A stretch of DNA of 64,000 nucleotides from Pseudomonas nitroreducens (GCF_014204515.1 NZ_JACHLI010000025.1:49130-113129), one strand, 5' to 3'; positions 53,263 through 61,761 are shown, numbered from the stretch's first letter. The notes: generated by a model from the letters alone, not told the origin. Numbers and translations are program-made.

Positions 53263-53802
53263 ATGATCCGCGAGATTCTCAAGATGGGCGACGAGCGCCT
53301 GCTGCGCATCGCCCCGCCGGTGCCTGAGTCCATGATCGGCAGCGCCGAGTTGCAGCAGCTGATCGATGACATGTTCGAGACCATGCATCACGTGGGGGGC
53401 GTCGGGCTCGCGGCGCCGCAGATTGGCGTCGACCTGCAACTGGTGATCTTCGGCTTCGAGCGCAGCGAGCGCTACCCGGATGCGCCGGCGGTACCGCCGA
53501 CCATCCTGCTCAATCCGCTGATAACACCCATCGTCGACGAGCTGGAAGAGGGCTGGGAGGGTTGCCTGTCGGTGCCGGGCCTGCGCGGCGCGGTGAACCG
53601 TTATCGAAGCATTCGCTACCAGGGCGTCGATCCCCAGGGGCAGCCGATCGACCGCACGGTGGAGGGATTTCACGCGCGGGTGGTGCAGCACGAGTGCGAT
53701 CACCTGATCGGTCGGTTGTACCCGTCGCGGATCACTGACTTCGGCAAGTTCGGTTTTACCGAGGTGCTGTTCCCGGGGCTCGATCCGGCGGCGGATGACT
53801 GA
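53263..53802 (+). CDS. def: Peptide deformylase
   Basis: A 179-residue metalloenzyme that removes formyl groups from new proteins. All three motifs are present: GGVGLAAPQIG, EGCLSVPG (Cys101) and QHECDHLIG (His143, Glu144, His147). CAGGAG six bases before the ATG at 53263 sets the start. It is not next to fmt, so it is probably a secondary deformylase of the genome. Confidence 0.95.
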   Translation: MIREILKMGDERLLRIAPPVPESMIGSAELQQLIDDMFETMHHVGGVGLAAPQIGVDLQLVIFGFERSERYPDAPAVPPTILLNPLITPIVDELEEGWEGCLSVPGLRGAVNRYRSIRYQGVDPQGQPIDRTVEGFHARVVQHECDHLIGRLYPSRITDFGKFGFTEVLFPGLDPAADD

Positions 53803-53856
53803 TCGCCCGATGCTCGCCGCAAGACTTCCTTCATAAGCGCCGGTGTTCGAGTGGTC

Positions 53857-54234
53857 GTAGGAGCGGACTCCGTCCGCGATTGGCCTGCATCGAGCCGGAC
53901 GCCATCGCGGACAAAGTCCGCTCCTGCGGGTAACCAGCAAACCGCCCGGCCCCTATGCACGAACGTCGATGTTTGAGCTGTCGTAGGAGCGGACTCCGTC
54001 CGCGATTGGCTGGCATCGCGCCGGAGGCCATCGCGGACAAAGTCCGCTCCTACGGATAACCAGCAAACCGCCCGGCCCCTATGCACGAACATCGATATTT
54101 GAGCTGTCGTAGGAGCGGACTCCGTCCGCGATTGGCCTGCATCGCGCCGGACGCCATCGCGGACAAAGTCCGCTCCTACGGGTAACCAGCAAACCGCCCG
54201 GCCCCTATGCACGAACGTCGATATTTGAGCTGTG
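53857..54234. repeat. 126-bp tandem REP array, three full units
   Basis: Units start with GTAGGAGCGGACTCCGTCCG at 53857, 53983 and 54109, exactly 126 bases apart, and a fourth start at 54235 runs into the dispersed element. Each unit has two facing REP arms plus a constant 40-base spacer (GTAACCAGCAAACCGCCCGG, then CCCCTATGCACGAAC). Units differ by a few bases. Confidence 0.92.
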
Positions 54235-54280
54235 GTAGGAGCGGACTCCGTCCGCGATGCTTTTGCTTTGGGCTGGGTTT

Positions 54281-54608
54281 TCCTGCGCCGCTTTGGCGTG
54301 CGCGCGCACTTCTTGTTTCGCCCCCTCGGGCGACCTCCTTTGGCAAACGACGGATGGCCGCCCCACCCAAAGGAGGCAAAGGTCTTGCCTCGGACATCCG
54401 GTTTTTCGCTTAGGCGAAAAATCCCCTCGTTGAAGCGAAGTTTCAGGGGCCCGAACTAGGCGTCCCCCCACGAAGGGCCATCCCTGGCCCATCGCGGCTC
54501 TCGCGACATCCATGTCGCTCAACCCCTGAAACTGCGCTTCAACGAGGCCTCCTGAACGGGGCATTCGGAGTGTGCGGATGTTTCTCTGGAAGTCTCTAAG
54601 AGCCAAAG
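54281..54608 (-). repeat. Dispersed structured repeat element, copy B
   Basis: The inverted relative of 37194-37494. Long-range stem 54427-54449 with 54523-54545 (22 of 23 pairs), TTTTTCGC-TTAG-GCGAAAAA (54402-54421), and CCTCCTTTGG with CCAAAGGAGG (54334-54376, 23-base loop against eight in copy A). It adjoins the tandem REP array at one end and a hexamer repeat at the other. Confidence 0.8.
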
Positions 54609-54634
54609 CCAAAGCCAAAGCCAAAGCCAAAGCG
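54601..54634. repeat. AGCCAA hexamer repeat
   Basis: AGCCAA repeated five to six times at the outer end of copy B. Copy A has only a single GGCTTTGGCTCTT at the same place, so the hexamer has expanded here. REP half-units follow at 54652-54675 and 54730-54753. Confidence 0.85.
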
Positions 54635-54651
54635 GCATGGAGTGGCTTTTC

Positions 54652-54753
54652 GTAGGAGCGGACCTTGTCCGCGAAATCCCCGCGGCGTACTCCGTGGCCC
54701 GGCCATGACGCCAACCTGCAGTGCTACCTGTAGGAGCGAGCTTGCTCGCGAAC
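54652..54753. repeat. Two REP half-units of different type
   Basis: GTAGGAGCGGACCTTGTCCG at 54652 and GTAGGAGCGAGCTTGCTCGC at 54730, in the same orientation but from the two sequence families present in the genome. The 78 bases between them hold nothing recognised. Confidence 0.75.
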
Positions 54754-54823
54754 CGCAACCCACTGCAGCTGATCCAACGGGACCCTACGCGCTGCCAGGG
54801 AGAAATGGGTGGGCACAGGGCAG

Positions 54824-54851
54824 GGCGTACAACCGCCGCCGGTTGTACGCC
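54824..54851. repeat. Perfect palindrome GGCGTACAACCG
   Basis: GGCGTACAACCG-CCGC-CGGTTGTACGCC, a 12-pair stem with a four-base loop, 20 bases beyond the end of the small basic protein gene (minus strand). It may act as its terminator or be a further repeat family. Confidence 0.7.
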
Positions 54852-54870
54852 GATTCGCCGATGGGAACGA

Positions 54871-54999
54871 TCAGGAGGGCTGCTGCGGGGTGCCCAGCAG
54901 GGATTTGCCGGTTTTCTTCTGCCGCTTGGCCATGCGTTTTTCGTGGGCGGTTTTCAGCGGTTTCTTCTTCGCTTGTTTCTTCGCGTCGAGGCCTTTCAT
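54871..54999 (-). CDS. Small very basic protein
   Basis: A 42-residue protein, about one third Lys/Arg (KKQAKKKPLKTAHEKRMAKR), with no Cys or aromatic residues. GGAGGA eight bases before the ATG at 54999 is a strong ribosome site. Proteins with this start are, as I recall, widespread and unnamed in Pseudomonas. It may bind nucleic acid; this is a guess from charge. Confidence 0.65.
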   Translation of the reverse strand: MKGLDAKKQAKKKPLKTAHEKRMAKRQKKTGKSLLGTPQQPS

Positions 55000-55081
55000 A
55001 CGTCTGTCCTCCGAAGGGACGCCCTCGGGTCGAGGGCTGACTGCTTCAGCATAGTCCCGCCGCGCCAGGCCGTGCGGCCGT

Positions 55082-55270
55082 TCAGCCAGCGGCCAGGCGC
55101 TGCAGTTCGCGGCGCACCATGTTGGCGTAATGCGGTGGGCTGAGCTGGTACAGCTCGGCGGCAACCCAGGGCAACCAGCGGGCGCCGAGCCTGTCGCGTT
55201 CGGCCAGCAGGCGCCGGGCTTCGGCCACGGCGCGCTGGGCGTGTTGCTGGTGGTAGTCGGCGCGGCTCAT
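55082..55270 (-). CDS. Small helical protein of unknown function
   Basis: A 62-residue protein, mostly one or two helices (DYHQQHAQRAVAEARRLLAE, YQLSPPHYANMVRRELQRLA). It begins ten bases after the stop of the upstream secreted protein gene. No strong ribosome site for the ATG at 55270; coupling to that gene is possible, as the frame opens inside it. Not recognised. Confidence 0.5.
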   Translation of the reverse strand: MSRADYHQQHAQRAVAEARRLLAERDRLGARWLPWVAAELYQLSPPHYANMVRRELQRLAAG

Positions 55271-55280
55271 CAGTGACGGA

Positions 55281-55718
55281 TCAGGTCTTGGCACAGCTCA
55301 GGGTCTGCGGGTCGATGGTGATGCTGGCCAGCGGCTTGGCATCGCTGCCCAGGTACTCGTGGGTGACGCCCAGGTGGTGTTCGCGGAAGCGCTGCAGCAG
55401 GTCGGTCTGCTCGCAGGTGGTGCTTTCCAGCTGCTTCTTCAGGCCGCTCTCGAACTTGGCGCGGGCGCCCAGGTCCATGGCGTCCAGGCGCAGGTTGGAA
55501 ATGGCGTAGCGGTAATACAGCATCTTCTTCGCCGGGTCGAGCTGCACGCTGTTGAGGGTGGTCACCTTGTCTACCTGGCGCGGCAGGTTGGCCTTGGTCA
55601 CCTGGTCGAAGTAGTCCGCCGATTCCTTGAGGAATTTCGCTTCGTCGGGGGAGTCGTCGGCGTGGACGGCCAGGCTGGTGAGCAACAGCAAGGGCAGGGC
55701 GAGACGGGCAAGCGGCAT
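55281..55718 (-). CDS. Small periplasmic protein of unknown function
   Basis: A 145-residue protein with a signal peptide (about 1-20, ending VHA) and a soluble mature part with two Cys (TTCEQTD, LSCAKT) that may form a disulfide. KKMLYYRYAISNLRLDAMDL is a helical core. Two downstream small genes are on the same strand. Not recognised. Confidence 0.7.
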   Translation of the reverse strand: MPLARLALPLLLLTSLAVHADDSPDEAKFLKESADYFDQVTKANLPRQVDKVTTLNSVQLDPAKKMLYYRYAISNLRLDAMDLGARAKFESGLKKQLESTTCEQTDLLQRFREHHLGVTHEYLGSDAKPLASITIDPQTLSCAKT

Positions 55719-55941
55719 GGGAGATTCCTGTACGGCTGATGGGGGTGGGGCGAAGGTGCAGGTTCAGTAGCTGCGACCGCGAGGGCGTGGCCGGGTTCGG
55801 TCGGCTGTGCGCTGACGGCGCGCTCATGGCGTGTGAGTGTAGAGCACCGCCGGCCGCCAGCCGCTCGCGGGGCGATTCTTTTGCGGGTAGGCTTGCCGGC
55901 GGCCGTTCCCCACCCATTCTTTTGCAGGTTTGCTGCCCGCC

Positions 55942-56376
55942 ATGCTCGAACTGACCCAGATCGACCTCGCCGCCGATCCCGCCGCGCAACGCGTGGTGAA
56001 GGACGAAACCGTCACCGTCAAATTCGCCGCGGCGCCGGGTGAATTGATCAGCCTGGAAGGCCCCAACCGCTACGCCGTGGGCGACGCGATCATCTGCGCG
56101 GCGAGTGGCGAGCGCTGGGTCGTGTCCCGCGAGCGTTTCGATCCGAAATACCGGCCCGCCGATGCGGCGCTCGTCCATGGCCAGCCCGGCGCCTACCGCA
56201 ATGTGCCCACTACGCTGCTGGGTCGACGCATGGACGAACCCTTCACCCTGCTGCGCTCGGCCGGTGGCGACCGCCTCACCGGTGCGGCCGGCGACTGGGT
56301 GCTGCAGTACGCGCCCGGCGACTACGGCGTGATCAAGGCCGAACGCTTCGCCAAGGTCTATCGCCTGGCCGACTGA
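55942..56376 (+). CDS. PGDYG-family protein
   Basis: A 144-residue soluble protein with three similar beta segments, the last containing the family motif APGDYGVIKAERFAKVY. RNVPTTLLGRRMDEPFTLLR and GERWVVSRERFDPKYRP are the other conserved-looking parts. The Pfam name PGDYG is recalled. The ATG at 55942 was chosen over 55930. Function unknown. Confidence 0.8.
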   Translation: MLELTQIDLAADPAAQRVVKDETVTVKFAAAPGELISLEGPNRYAVGDAIICAASGERWVVSRERFDPKYRPADAALVHGQPGAYRNVPTTLLGRRMDEPFTLLRSAGGDRLTGAAGDWVLQYAPGDYGVIKAERFAKVYRLAD

Positions 56377-56530
56377 CGGGCATCCGCACTGGCCTCATCC
56401 CGCCGCAAACGGCTATGGTCTGTCCTGGCCGGCGCTCTGCGCCGCGCTTTTGTTGCAACTTTGCCGCGGCGCTGCGGGTCCACCCTGCAGCCGCCCTCTG
56501 GCGGAGCGCTCATCGGGAGGACGGTGCGGA

Positions 56531-57436
56531 ATGCGATTCATGGATATGCGCGGGCTCAGCCTGGGGCCCTGGAAACTGCTCAAGCTGACGGTGAAGGAGT
56601 TTCTCGACGACGAGATGCCCACCTACGCCGCGGCCCTGGCGTACCAGGGGCTGTTCTCGCTGTTTCCCTTCCTGCTGTTCCTCATCGCGCTGCTGGGTTT
56701 CCTGCACCTGCCCGAATTCTTCGACTTCCTCCGCCAGCAGGCCGACTACGTGCTGCCGGCCCAGGCGCTGGAGCAGGTCAACCCGGTGATCGACCAGTTG
56801 CAGCAGCGCCAGGGCGGGCTGCTGTCCATCGGTATCGTGGTGGCGCTGTGGTCGTCCTCGGCGGCGGTGCGCTCGCTGATGATCGCGCTCAACGCTGCCT
56901 ACGACGTGCGCGAAGGCCGCCCGGCGTGGAAGCGCATCCCGCTGTCGCTGTTCTACACCTTCGGCCTGGTGGCCATGCTGATGCTGATTGCGGCGCTGAT
57001 GATCCTCGGGCCGCAGGTCATGGGCTGGATCGCCGCCAAGGTGGGCCTGGAGGAATTCGTGGTGATCCTCTGGAGCATCCTGCGCTGGCCGGTGATCGTG
57101 CTGCTGATGATGATGGCGGTGGCGATCATCTACTACGTCACGCCCAACGTGCAGCAGAAGTTCCGCTTCATCACCCCCGGCTCGATGCTGGCGGTGGTGC
57201 TGTGGATATCGGCATCCCTGGGCTTTGGCTACTACGTGAAGAACTTCGCCGACTACAACGCCATGTACGGCAGCGTCGGGGCGATCATCGTCCTGCTGCT
57301 GTACTTCTACATCTCCTCGGCGGTGCTGCTGCTGGGTGCGGAGCTCAATGCGGTGATCGAGCACCACCTGCCCCACGGCAAGGCGCCGGGCGAGAAGACC
57401 TTCGAAGAGGCCACGCCGGCGCCGGAACAGGGCTAG
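56531..57436 (+). CDS. YihY/virulence factor BrkB family protein
   Basis: A 301-residue membrane protein with six or so helices. Family parts seen: MPTYAAALAYQGLFSLFPFL, VALWSSSAAVRSLMIALNAA and FADYNAMYGSVGAIIVLLLY. It was once mis-called ribonuclease BN; function is unsettled. GGGAGGA eight bases before sets the ATG at 56531. Its stop overlaps by three bases the stop of the convergent lipoprotein gene. Confidence 0.9.
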   Translation: MRFMDMRGLSLGPWKLLKLTVKEFLDDEMPTYAAALAYQGLFSLFPFLLFLIALLGFLHLPEFFDFLRQQADYVLPAQALEQVNPVIDQLQQRQGGLLSIGIVVALWSSSAAVRSLMIALNAAYDVREGRPAWKRIPLSLFYTFGLVAMLMLIAALMILGPQVMGWIAAKVGLEEFVVILWSILRWPVIVLLMMMAVAIIYYVTPNVQQKFRFITPGSMLAVVLWISASLGFGYYVKNFADYNAMYGSVGAIIVLLLYFYISSAVLLLGAELNAVIEHHLPHGKAPGEKTFEEATPAPEQG

Positions 57437-57984
57437 GGCTGCGCCGGCTGACCGGCCACGGCGGGCGGTTCGCTGAGCAGCGCGTTGACCAGCGCGGTGG
57501 CCTTGTCGAAGGACGGATAGCCGCTCCTGGCGACGTCCAGGTGGCCGTAGTCCTCCTGGTACTGCTGGGCCTTCTGCGGATCGGCCTGCTCCACCAGGAA
57601 GGGTTCCGACCAGATCTTGTAGAGCAGCGCCACGGCATAGGGTTGGCCGGCGTCGGCGGCCTTCTCCAGCAGCGGCAGCACCTCGTCCACCTGCGGGCCT
57701 TCCTTGATCTTCAGCAGCGCCATGTAGAAGCTCGCCTCGCCGCGTTCGTCCTTCTCCAGGGCGCGGGCGAGCAGGGCTTCGGCCAGCTCATAGTTGGCCA
57801 GGTCGCCGGTGGCGATCAGCAGCTTCGCCTGCAGCATGTCGTTCTGGTAGAGCAGGCGCTCCTGGCGGCAGGCCTCGCCGCTCAGCGGTTCGTCGCAGGG
57901 GCTGGTGGCGGACGTCGAGCAGCCGGCCAGCAGCAGCGGCAGGGCCAGGGCGGTGAGCAGGTAAGGCGTGGGGTGCTTGCCCAT
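57433..57984 (-). CDS. Sel1/TPR-like lipoprotein
   Basis: A 183-residue lipoprotein with lipobox LLAGC at about 18-22. The mature part has helical repeats (LAEALLARALEKDERGEASF, DEVLPLLEKAADAGQPYAVA) of the Sel1/TPR kind. GAGGGA six bases before the ATG. It lies downstream of the LysR gene on the same strand but with a 98-base gap. Likely an outer-membrane scaffold; partner unknown. Confidence 0.75.
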   Translation of the reverse strand: MGKHPTPYLLTALALPLLLAGCSTSATSPCDEPLSGEACRQERLLYQNDMLQAKLLIATGDLANYELAEALLARALEKDERGEASFYMALLKIKEGPQVDEVLPLLEKAADAGQPYAVALLYKIWSEPFLVEQADPQKAQQYQEDYGHLDVARSGYPSFDKATALVNALLSEPPAVAGQPAQP

Positions 57985-58082
57985 GAAGGTCCCTCGGGAA
58001 CGGATATCAGGGTTCGACCGGTCGGGGCGCGCGCCGGTTCTGTCGTTTGCCGAAAAGCATAGCCGCCAGCGCTCGCCACCGG

Positions 58083-58994
58083 TCATCCGAGGGCTTCGAA
58101 ACCGGGCAGCTGCGGCAGGCGCTCGATGAGGAAATCGATCAGCGCGCGGGTCCGGGCGGGCAGGTAGCGACGCGAAGGATACAGCAGGCTGGCCTCCTGG
58201 GTCGGGCCGCGCCAGTCCGGCAGCAACTGCTGCAGCGTGCCCTCGGCGAGCAGGTCGGCCACCAGCCAGGCCGGCGTCAGCCCGAAGCCGGCGCCCAGGC
58301 AGTAGCTCTCGCGGATCGCCAGGGAGCTGTTCACCGTGTAGCGGCTGCGCGTGGCGAGGTTCAGGTCGCGGCCGTCGGCGTGGCGCAGCAACAGGTTCTG
58401 CCCGGCGTCGAGCCAGGCGAAGCGCAGGTAGTCGGCCAGCGGCAGGTCGGCGGGGCTGGCCAGCGCCGGTTGCTGCGCAATCCACCGCGGTGACGCCACC
58501 AGGTAACGCGGCGAGCGCGCCAGCGGGCGGGCGATCAGTTGCTCGGGCAGTTCGCCGCCCAGGCGCAGGGCGAGGTCGATGCCTTCCTCGGCGAGGTCGA
58601 CGAAGCGGTCGTTGAGCAGCAGCTCCACCTCGACTTCCGGGTGCCGCTGCATGAACTCCAGCAGCAGCGCGTTCAGCCGCAGCACGCCCAGGCTCACCGG
58701 CGCGCTGACCCGCAGGCGACCGCGGACCTGCTCGGTCTCGCCACGGGCCTCGCTGACGCCTTCGGCGTAGCTCTCCAGCGTCTGCCGGGCGTGCTCGTAG
58801 AAGCGCCGGCCCTGTTCTGTCGGCTGCACGCGGGTGGTGCTGCGGATCAGCAATTGTGTGCCGACCTGGCGTTCCAGGGCGGCCATGGTCTTGCTCACCG
58901 TCGGCTGGCTGCTGGCGGATTCGCGCGCCACGGCGGACAGGCTGCCCAGCTCCACGGCCCGGACGAAACAGTGCAACGCCTTGAGGGTATCCAT
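58083..58994 (-). CDS. LysR-family transcriptional regulator
   Basis: A 303-residue regulator. Winged helix-turn-helix at 1-60 (FVRAVELGSLSAVARESASS), linker helix, then an effector-binding domain (about 90-290). It resembles the DhcR/AaeR-like group. It is divergent from the SGNH hydrolase gene over 105 bases, so that gene is its likely target. The ligand is unknown. Confidence 0.9.
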   Translation of the reverse strand: MDTLKALHCFVRAVELGSLSAVARESASSQPTVSKTMAALERQVGTQLLIRSTTRVQPTEQGRRFYEHARQTLESYAEGVSEARGETEQVRGRLRVSAPVSLGVLRLNALLLEFMQRHPEVEVELLLNDRFVDLAEEGIDLALRLGGELPEQLIARPLARSPRYLVASPRWIAQQPALASPADLPLADYLRFAWLDAGQNLLLRHADGRDLNLATRSRYTVNSSLAIRESYCLGAGFGLTPAWLVADLLAEGTLQQLLPDWRGPTQEASLLYPSRRYLPARTRALIDFLIERLPQLPGFEALG

Positions 58995-59099
58995 GTCCTA
59001 TTCGTTTATCGAATGGTGGGTCTGCAAATATGCCGTCTACCGCTGTGATTGGGAATGGCTGAGCCTGTGCTCATCCCATCACCGCTATCGAGGAATGCC

Positions 59100-60329
59100 A
59101 TGAAACGCTTTCTGCTCGCCACCCTGATCACCCTGGTCCTGCCGCTGGCGCAGGCCGACGAAGGCCACTGGCAGGCGACCTGGAGCGCCAGCCCGCAGCG
59201 CACCTGGGGCAAGGAAGCACCGCTGCCGCTGGGGGTGCCGCCAGTGATCGGCAACCACACGCTGCGGCAGACCGTGAAGGTCAGCCTGGGCGGGCAGCGC
59301 GTGCGCATCGCCCTGTCCAATGCCTATGGCAGCCAGCCGGTAGCTATCGGCGGTGTTGCCGTGGCCCTCGCCGCATCGGCCGGCCGGCTCGAAGGTCCGA
59401 GCCGGCGCCTGACCTTCGCCGGCCAGCCCACCGCCTACATCGCACCGGGCGCCGAGCTGCTCAGCGATCCGCTGGACCTCGCCGTTCCGCCGCTGGGCGA
59501 ATTGGCCGTATCGATCTACCTGCCGCAGCCCACCGCCATCGAAAGCTTCCACTGGGACGGCAAGCAGCGCGTCTACGGCGGACCGGGCGAACAGCTGGAC
59601 GCGGCGCAGCTGCCGGCGGACGGCGGGATGGAGGCGCGGCTGTTCCTCGCCGATGTGCTGGTCGAGTCGGCCGCGCCACGTCCGGTGGTGGCGGTGCTGG
59701 GCGATTCGATCAGCGATGGCCGCGGCGCCAGCCTGGACGGCAACCAGCGCTGGCCGGACGTGCTGGCGCAGCGGTTGGCGGCGCGTGAGGTGGGCGTGAT
59801 CAACGCCGGCATCTCCGGCGCGCGACTGCTCTCCGACGGCATGGGCCAGAGCGCCCTGGCGCGCTTCCAGCGCGATGTGCTCGGCAAGCCGGGAGTGAGG
59901 GCGGCCATCGTGCTGCTGGGGATCAACGACATCTCCTGGCCCGGCAGCACCTTCGCGCCGAACAACCCGCTGGTGCAATACGAGGACCTGATCGCCGGCT
60001 ACCGGCAACTGATCGCCCAGGCCCACGTGCAGGGAGTGCGCATCGTCGGTGCGACCCTGCTGCCGTTCGAGCGGGCACTGAGCGGCTCGCCCATCGAGCA
60101 CTACCATGCGGCCAACAAGGAAGCCTTGCGCCAGCAGCTGAACCAGTGGATTCGCAACAGCGGCGAGTTCGACGCGGTGCTCGACCTGGACGCCCACCTG
60201 CGCGACCCGGCCCGCCCGCAGCGCCTGCTGCCGGCCTACGATAGCGGCGATCACCTGCATCCGGGGGATGCGGGGAATCGGGCGATGGCGGAAGCGGTGG
60301 ATATCGATGCACTGCTGCAGGGGATATGA
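59100..60329 (+). CDS. Secreted SGNH/GDSL hydrolase
   Basis: A 409-residue esterase-type protein. Signal peptide at 1-19 (ending AQA), an N-terminal beta domain (about 25-190), then an SGNH domain: block I VVAVLGDSISDG (Ser), block III LLGINDIS (Asn), block V DHLHPGDAGN (Asp, His). Likely hydrolyses acetyl groups or lipids outside the cytoplasm. GAGGA seven bases before the ATG at 59100 sets the start. Confidence 0.9.
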   Translation: MKRFLLATLITLVLPLAQADEGHWQATWSASPQRTWGKEAPLPLGVPPVIGNHTLRQTVKVSLGGQRVRIALSNAYGSQPVAIGGVAVALAASAGRLEGPSRRLTFAGQPTAYIAPGAELLSDPLDLAVPPLGELAVSIYLPQPTAIESFHWDGKQRVYGGPGEQLDAAQLPADGGMEARLFLADVLVESAAPRPVVAVLGDSISDGRGASLDGNQRWPDVLAQRLAAREVGVINAGISGARLLSDGMGQSALARFQRDVLGKPGVRAAIVLLGINDISWPGSTFAPNNPLVQYEDLIAGYRQLIAQAHVQGVRIVGATLLPFERALSGSPIEHYHAANKEALRQQLNQWIRNSGEFDAVLDLDAHLRDPARPQRLLPAYDSGDHLHPGDAGNRAMAEAVDIDALLQGI

Positions 60330-60357
60330 CGCCTGGATTTCGGCGTTGCCGGGGATC

Positions 60358-60383
60358 TATCGCGGACGGAGTCCGCTCCTACG
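60358..60383. repeat. REP half-unit
   Basis: TATCGCGGACGGAGTCCGCT followed by CCTACG. A facing arm lies 200 bases away at 60588. Confidence 0.8.
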
Positions 60384-60456
60384 CAAGCGCTAACAGGATA
60401 CGTAGGAGCAACTGTCTTTCTCTGACAGACCGTGCCTGGGATTCCCCTCTCCCTAA

Positions 60457-60549
60457 CCCTCTCCCTGAAGGGAGAGGGGACCGTTCGGTGCAGGTTGAAA
60501 CGGTGGCGTCAGCCGGCACGGATAGCTCCCTCTCCCTTCAGGGAGAGGG
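60457..60549. repeat. Two head-to-head CCCTCTCCCT palindromes
   Basis: CCCTCTCCCT-GA-AGGGAGAGGG at 60457-60478 and CCCTCTCCCT-TC-AGGGAGAGGG at 60528-60549. The loops are complementary, so the second is an inverted copy of the first. With the REP half-units they fill the 316-base gap between the hydrolase and the PilU gene. Confidence 0.85.
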
Positions 60550-60587
60550 CGGGGGATATGGCCGCCATTCGCGAAGGAGTTTCCCTT

Positions 60588-60612
60588 GTAGGAGCGGACT
60601 CTGTCCGCGATT
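60588..60612. repeat. REP half-unit
   Basis: GTAGGAGCGGACTCTGTCCG followed by CGATT, 34 bases beyond the end of the PilU-like gene. Confidence 0.8.
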
Positions 60613-60645
60613 GGCCCCACCCTGGCACCCTCCGACCAGGCTTGC

Positions 60646-61761
60646 TTAGCTGCCGAACGCCGACCCCGTGCTGTCATCGTCCATGCCGCGCTCCAGCTTG
60701 ATCTTCAAGGCCAGGTCGGTGCGCGAATCGGCGAACTTCAGCGCATCGGCGACGCTGACGCGGCCCGCTTCCAGCAACTGGTAGAGGCTCTGGTCGAAGC
60801 TCTGCATGCCACTCTCCAGCGCACGTTCCACCGCGCCCTTGAGCTCGGGCAGCTCGTCGCGCTGGATGATCCCGCGGATGTGCGGCGTGCCCAGCACCAG
60901 CTCCACCGCCACCGCGCGGCGCTGCTGGGTGCCGGGCACCAGGCGCTGGCCGACCAGCGCGAGGATGTTCTGCGACAGGTCGGCCAGCACCTGGGGCCGC
61001 GCCTCGTCGGGGAAGAAGCGGGTGATGCGCTCGATGGCATGCCGGCAGCTGGTGCCGTGCAGCGTGGCCACACACAGGTGGCCGGTCTCGGCATAGTGCA
61101 GGGCGTGCTGCATGGTGGCGGCGTCGCGGATCTCGCCGAGCATGATCACGTCCGGCGCCTCGCGCAGCACGTTGCGCAGGGCGTCCTCGTAGCTGTGGGT
61201 ATCCAGGCCGACCTCGCGCTGGTCGATGATCGATTTCTTGTGCGTGTGGAGGAACTCGATGGGGTCCTCGATGCAGACGATATGCCCGGAACGGTGGCGG
61301 TTGCGGAAATCCAGCATGCTCGCCAGGGTCGTCGACTTGCCCGCGCCGGCCGCACCGATCACCAGGATCAGCCCGCGGTCCTGCATCGCCAGCTTGTCGA
61401 GAATCGGCGGCAGGCCGAGGGCGCTGACCTCGGGGATCACCTGCTTGATCAGGCGCACCACCATCGCCACCTCGCCGCGCTGGTAGTAGATGTTCGCGCG
61501 GAAACGCCCGACGTCCGCCACGCTCAGCGCCAGGTTCATCTCCAGGTTGCGCTCGAACTCTTCCACCTGGGCTGGCGACATCAACTGCCAGGCCAGGGTC
61601 TTCACCTCGCCCGGTCCCAGCAGCCGTTCACCCACCGGCTGGCTGTGGCCCTCGACTTTCAGGTGCGGCGGCGCGCCGACGCTGAAGAACATGTCCGAGC
61701 CGTTCTGCTCGGGCAGCTGGCGCAGGTAGTGGAAGACGTCGGGGAGGGTGGAGTCGTTCAT
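60646..61761 (-). CDS. PilU-like pilus retraction ATPase
   Basis: A 371-residue secretion ATPase of the PilT/PilU group. Walker A GAAGAGKSTT at about 136-145, Asp box CIEDPIEFLH, Walker B APDVIMLGEIRDA, His box HLCVATLHGTS. The long C-terminal tail with DDDSTGSAFGS and sequence style point to PilU rather than PilT. No pil genes are adjacent. Confidence 0.85.
   Translation of the reverse strand: MNDSTLPDVFHYLRQLPEQNGSDMFFSVGAPPHLKVEGHSQPVGERLLGPGEVKTLAWQLMSPAQVEEFERNLEMNLALSVADVGRFRANIYYQRGEVAMVVRLIKQVIPEVSALGLPPILDKLAMQDRGLILVIGAAGAGKSTTLASMLDFRNRHRSGHIVCIEDPIEFLHTHKKSIIDQREVGLDTHSYEDALRNVLREAPDVIMLGEIRDAATMQHALHYAETGHLCVATLHGTSCRHAIERITRFFPDEARPQVLADLSQNILALVGQRLVPGTQQRRAVAVELVLGTPHIRGIIQRDELPELKGAVERALESGMQSFDQSLYQLLEAGRVSVADALKFADSRTDLALKIKLERGMDDDSTGSAFGS

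Noticed and set aside
53700..54212. A minus-strand open frame with three near-identical protein repeats
   Set aside because: It is the translation of the 126-bp REP array. The repeat period is divisible by three, which keeps the frame open; there is no ribosome site.
54205..54714. Minus-strand open frame over the dispersed element copy B
   Set aside because: It includes REP DNA and the AGCCAA hexamers read as alternating Leu-Ala; copy A does not keep the same frame, so coding is not conserved.
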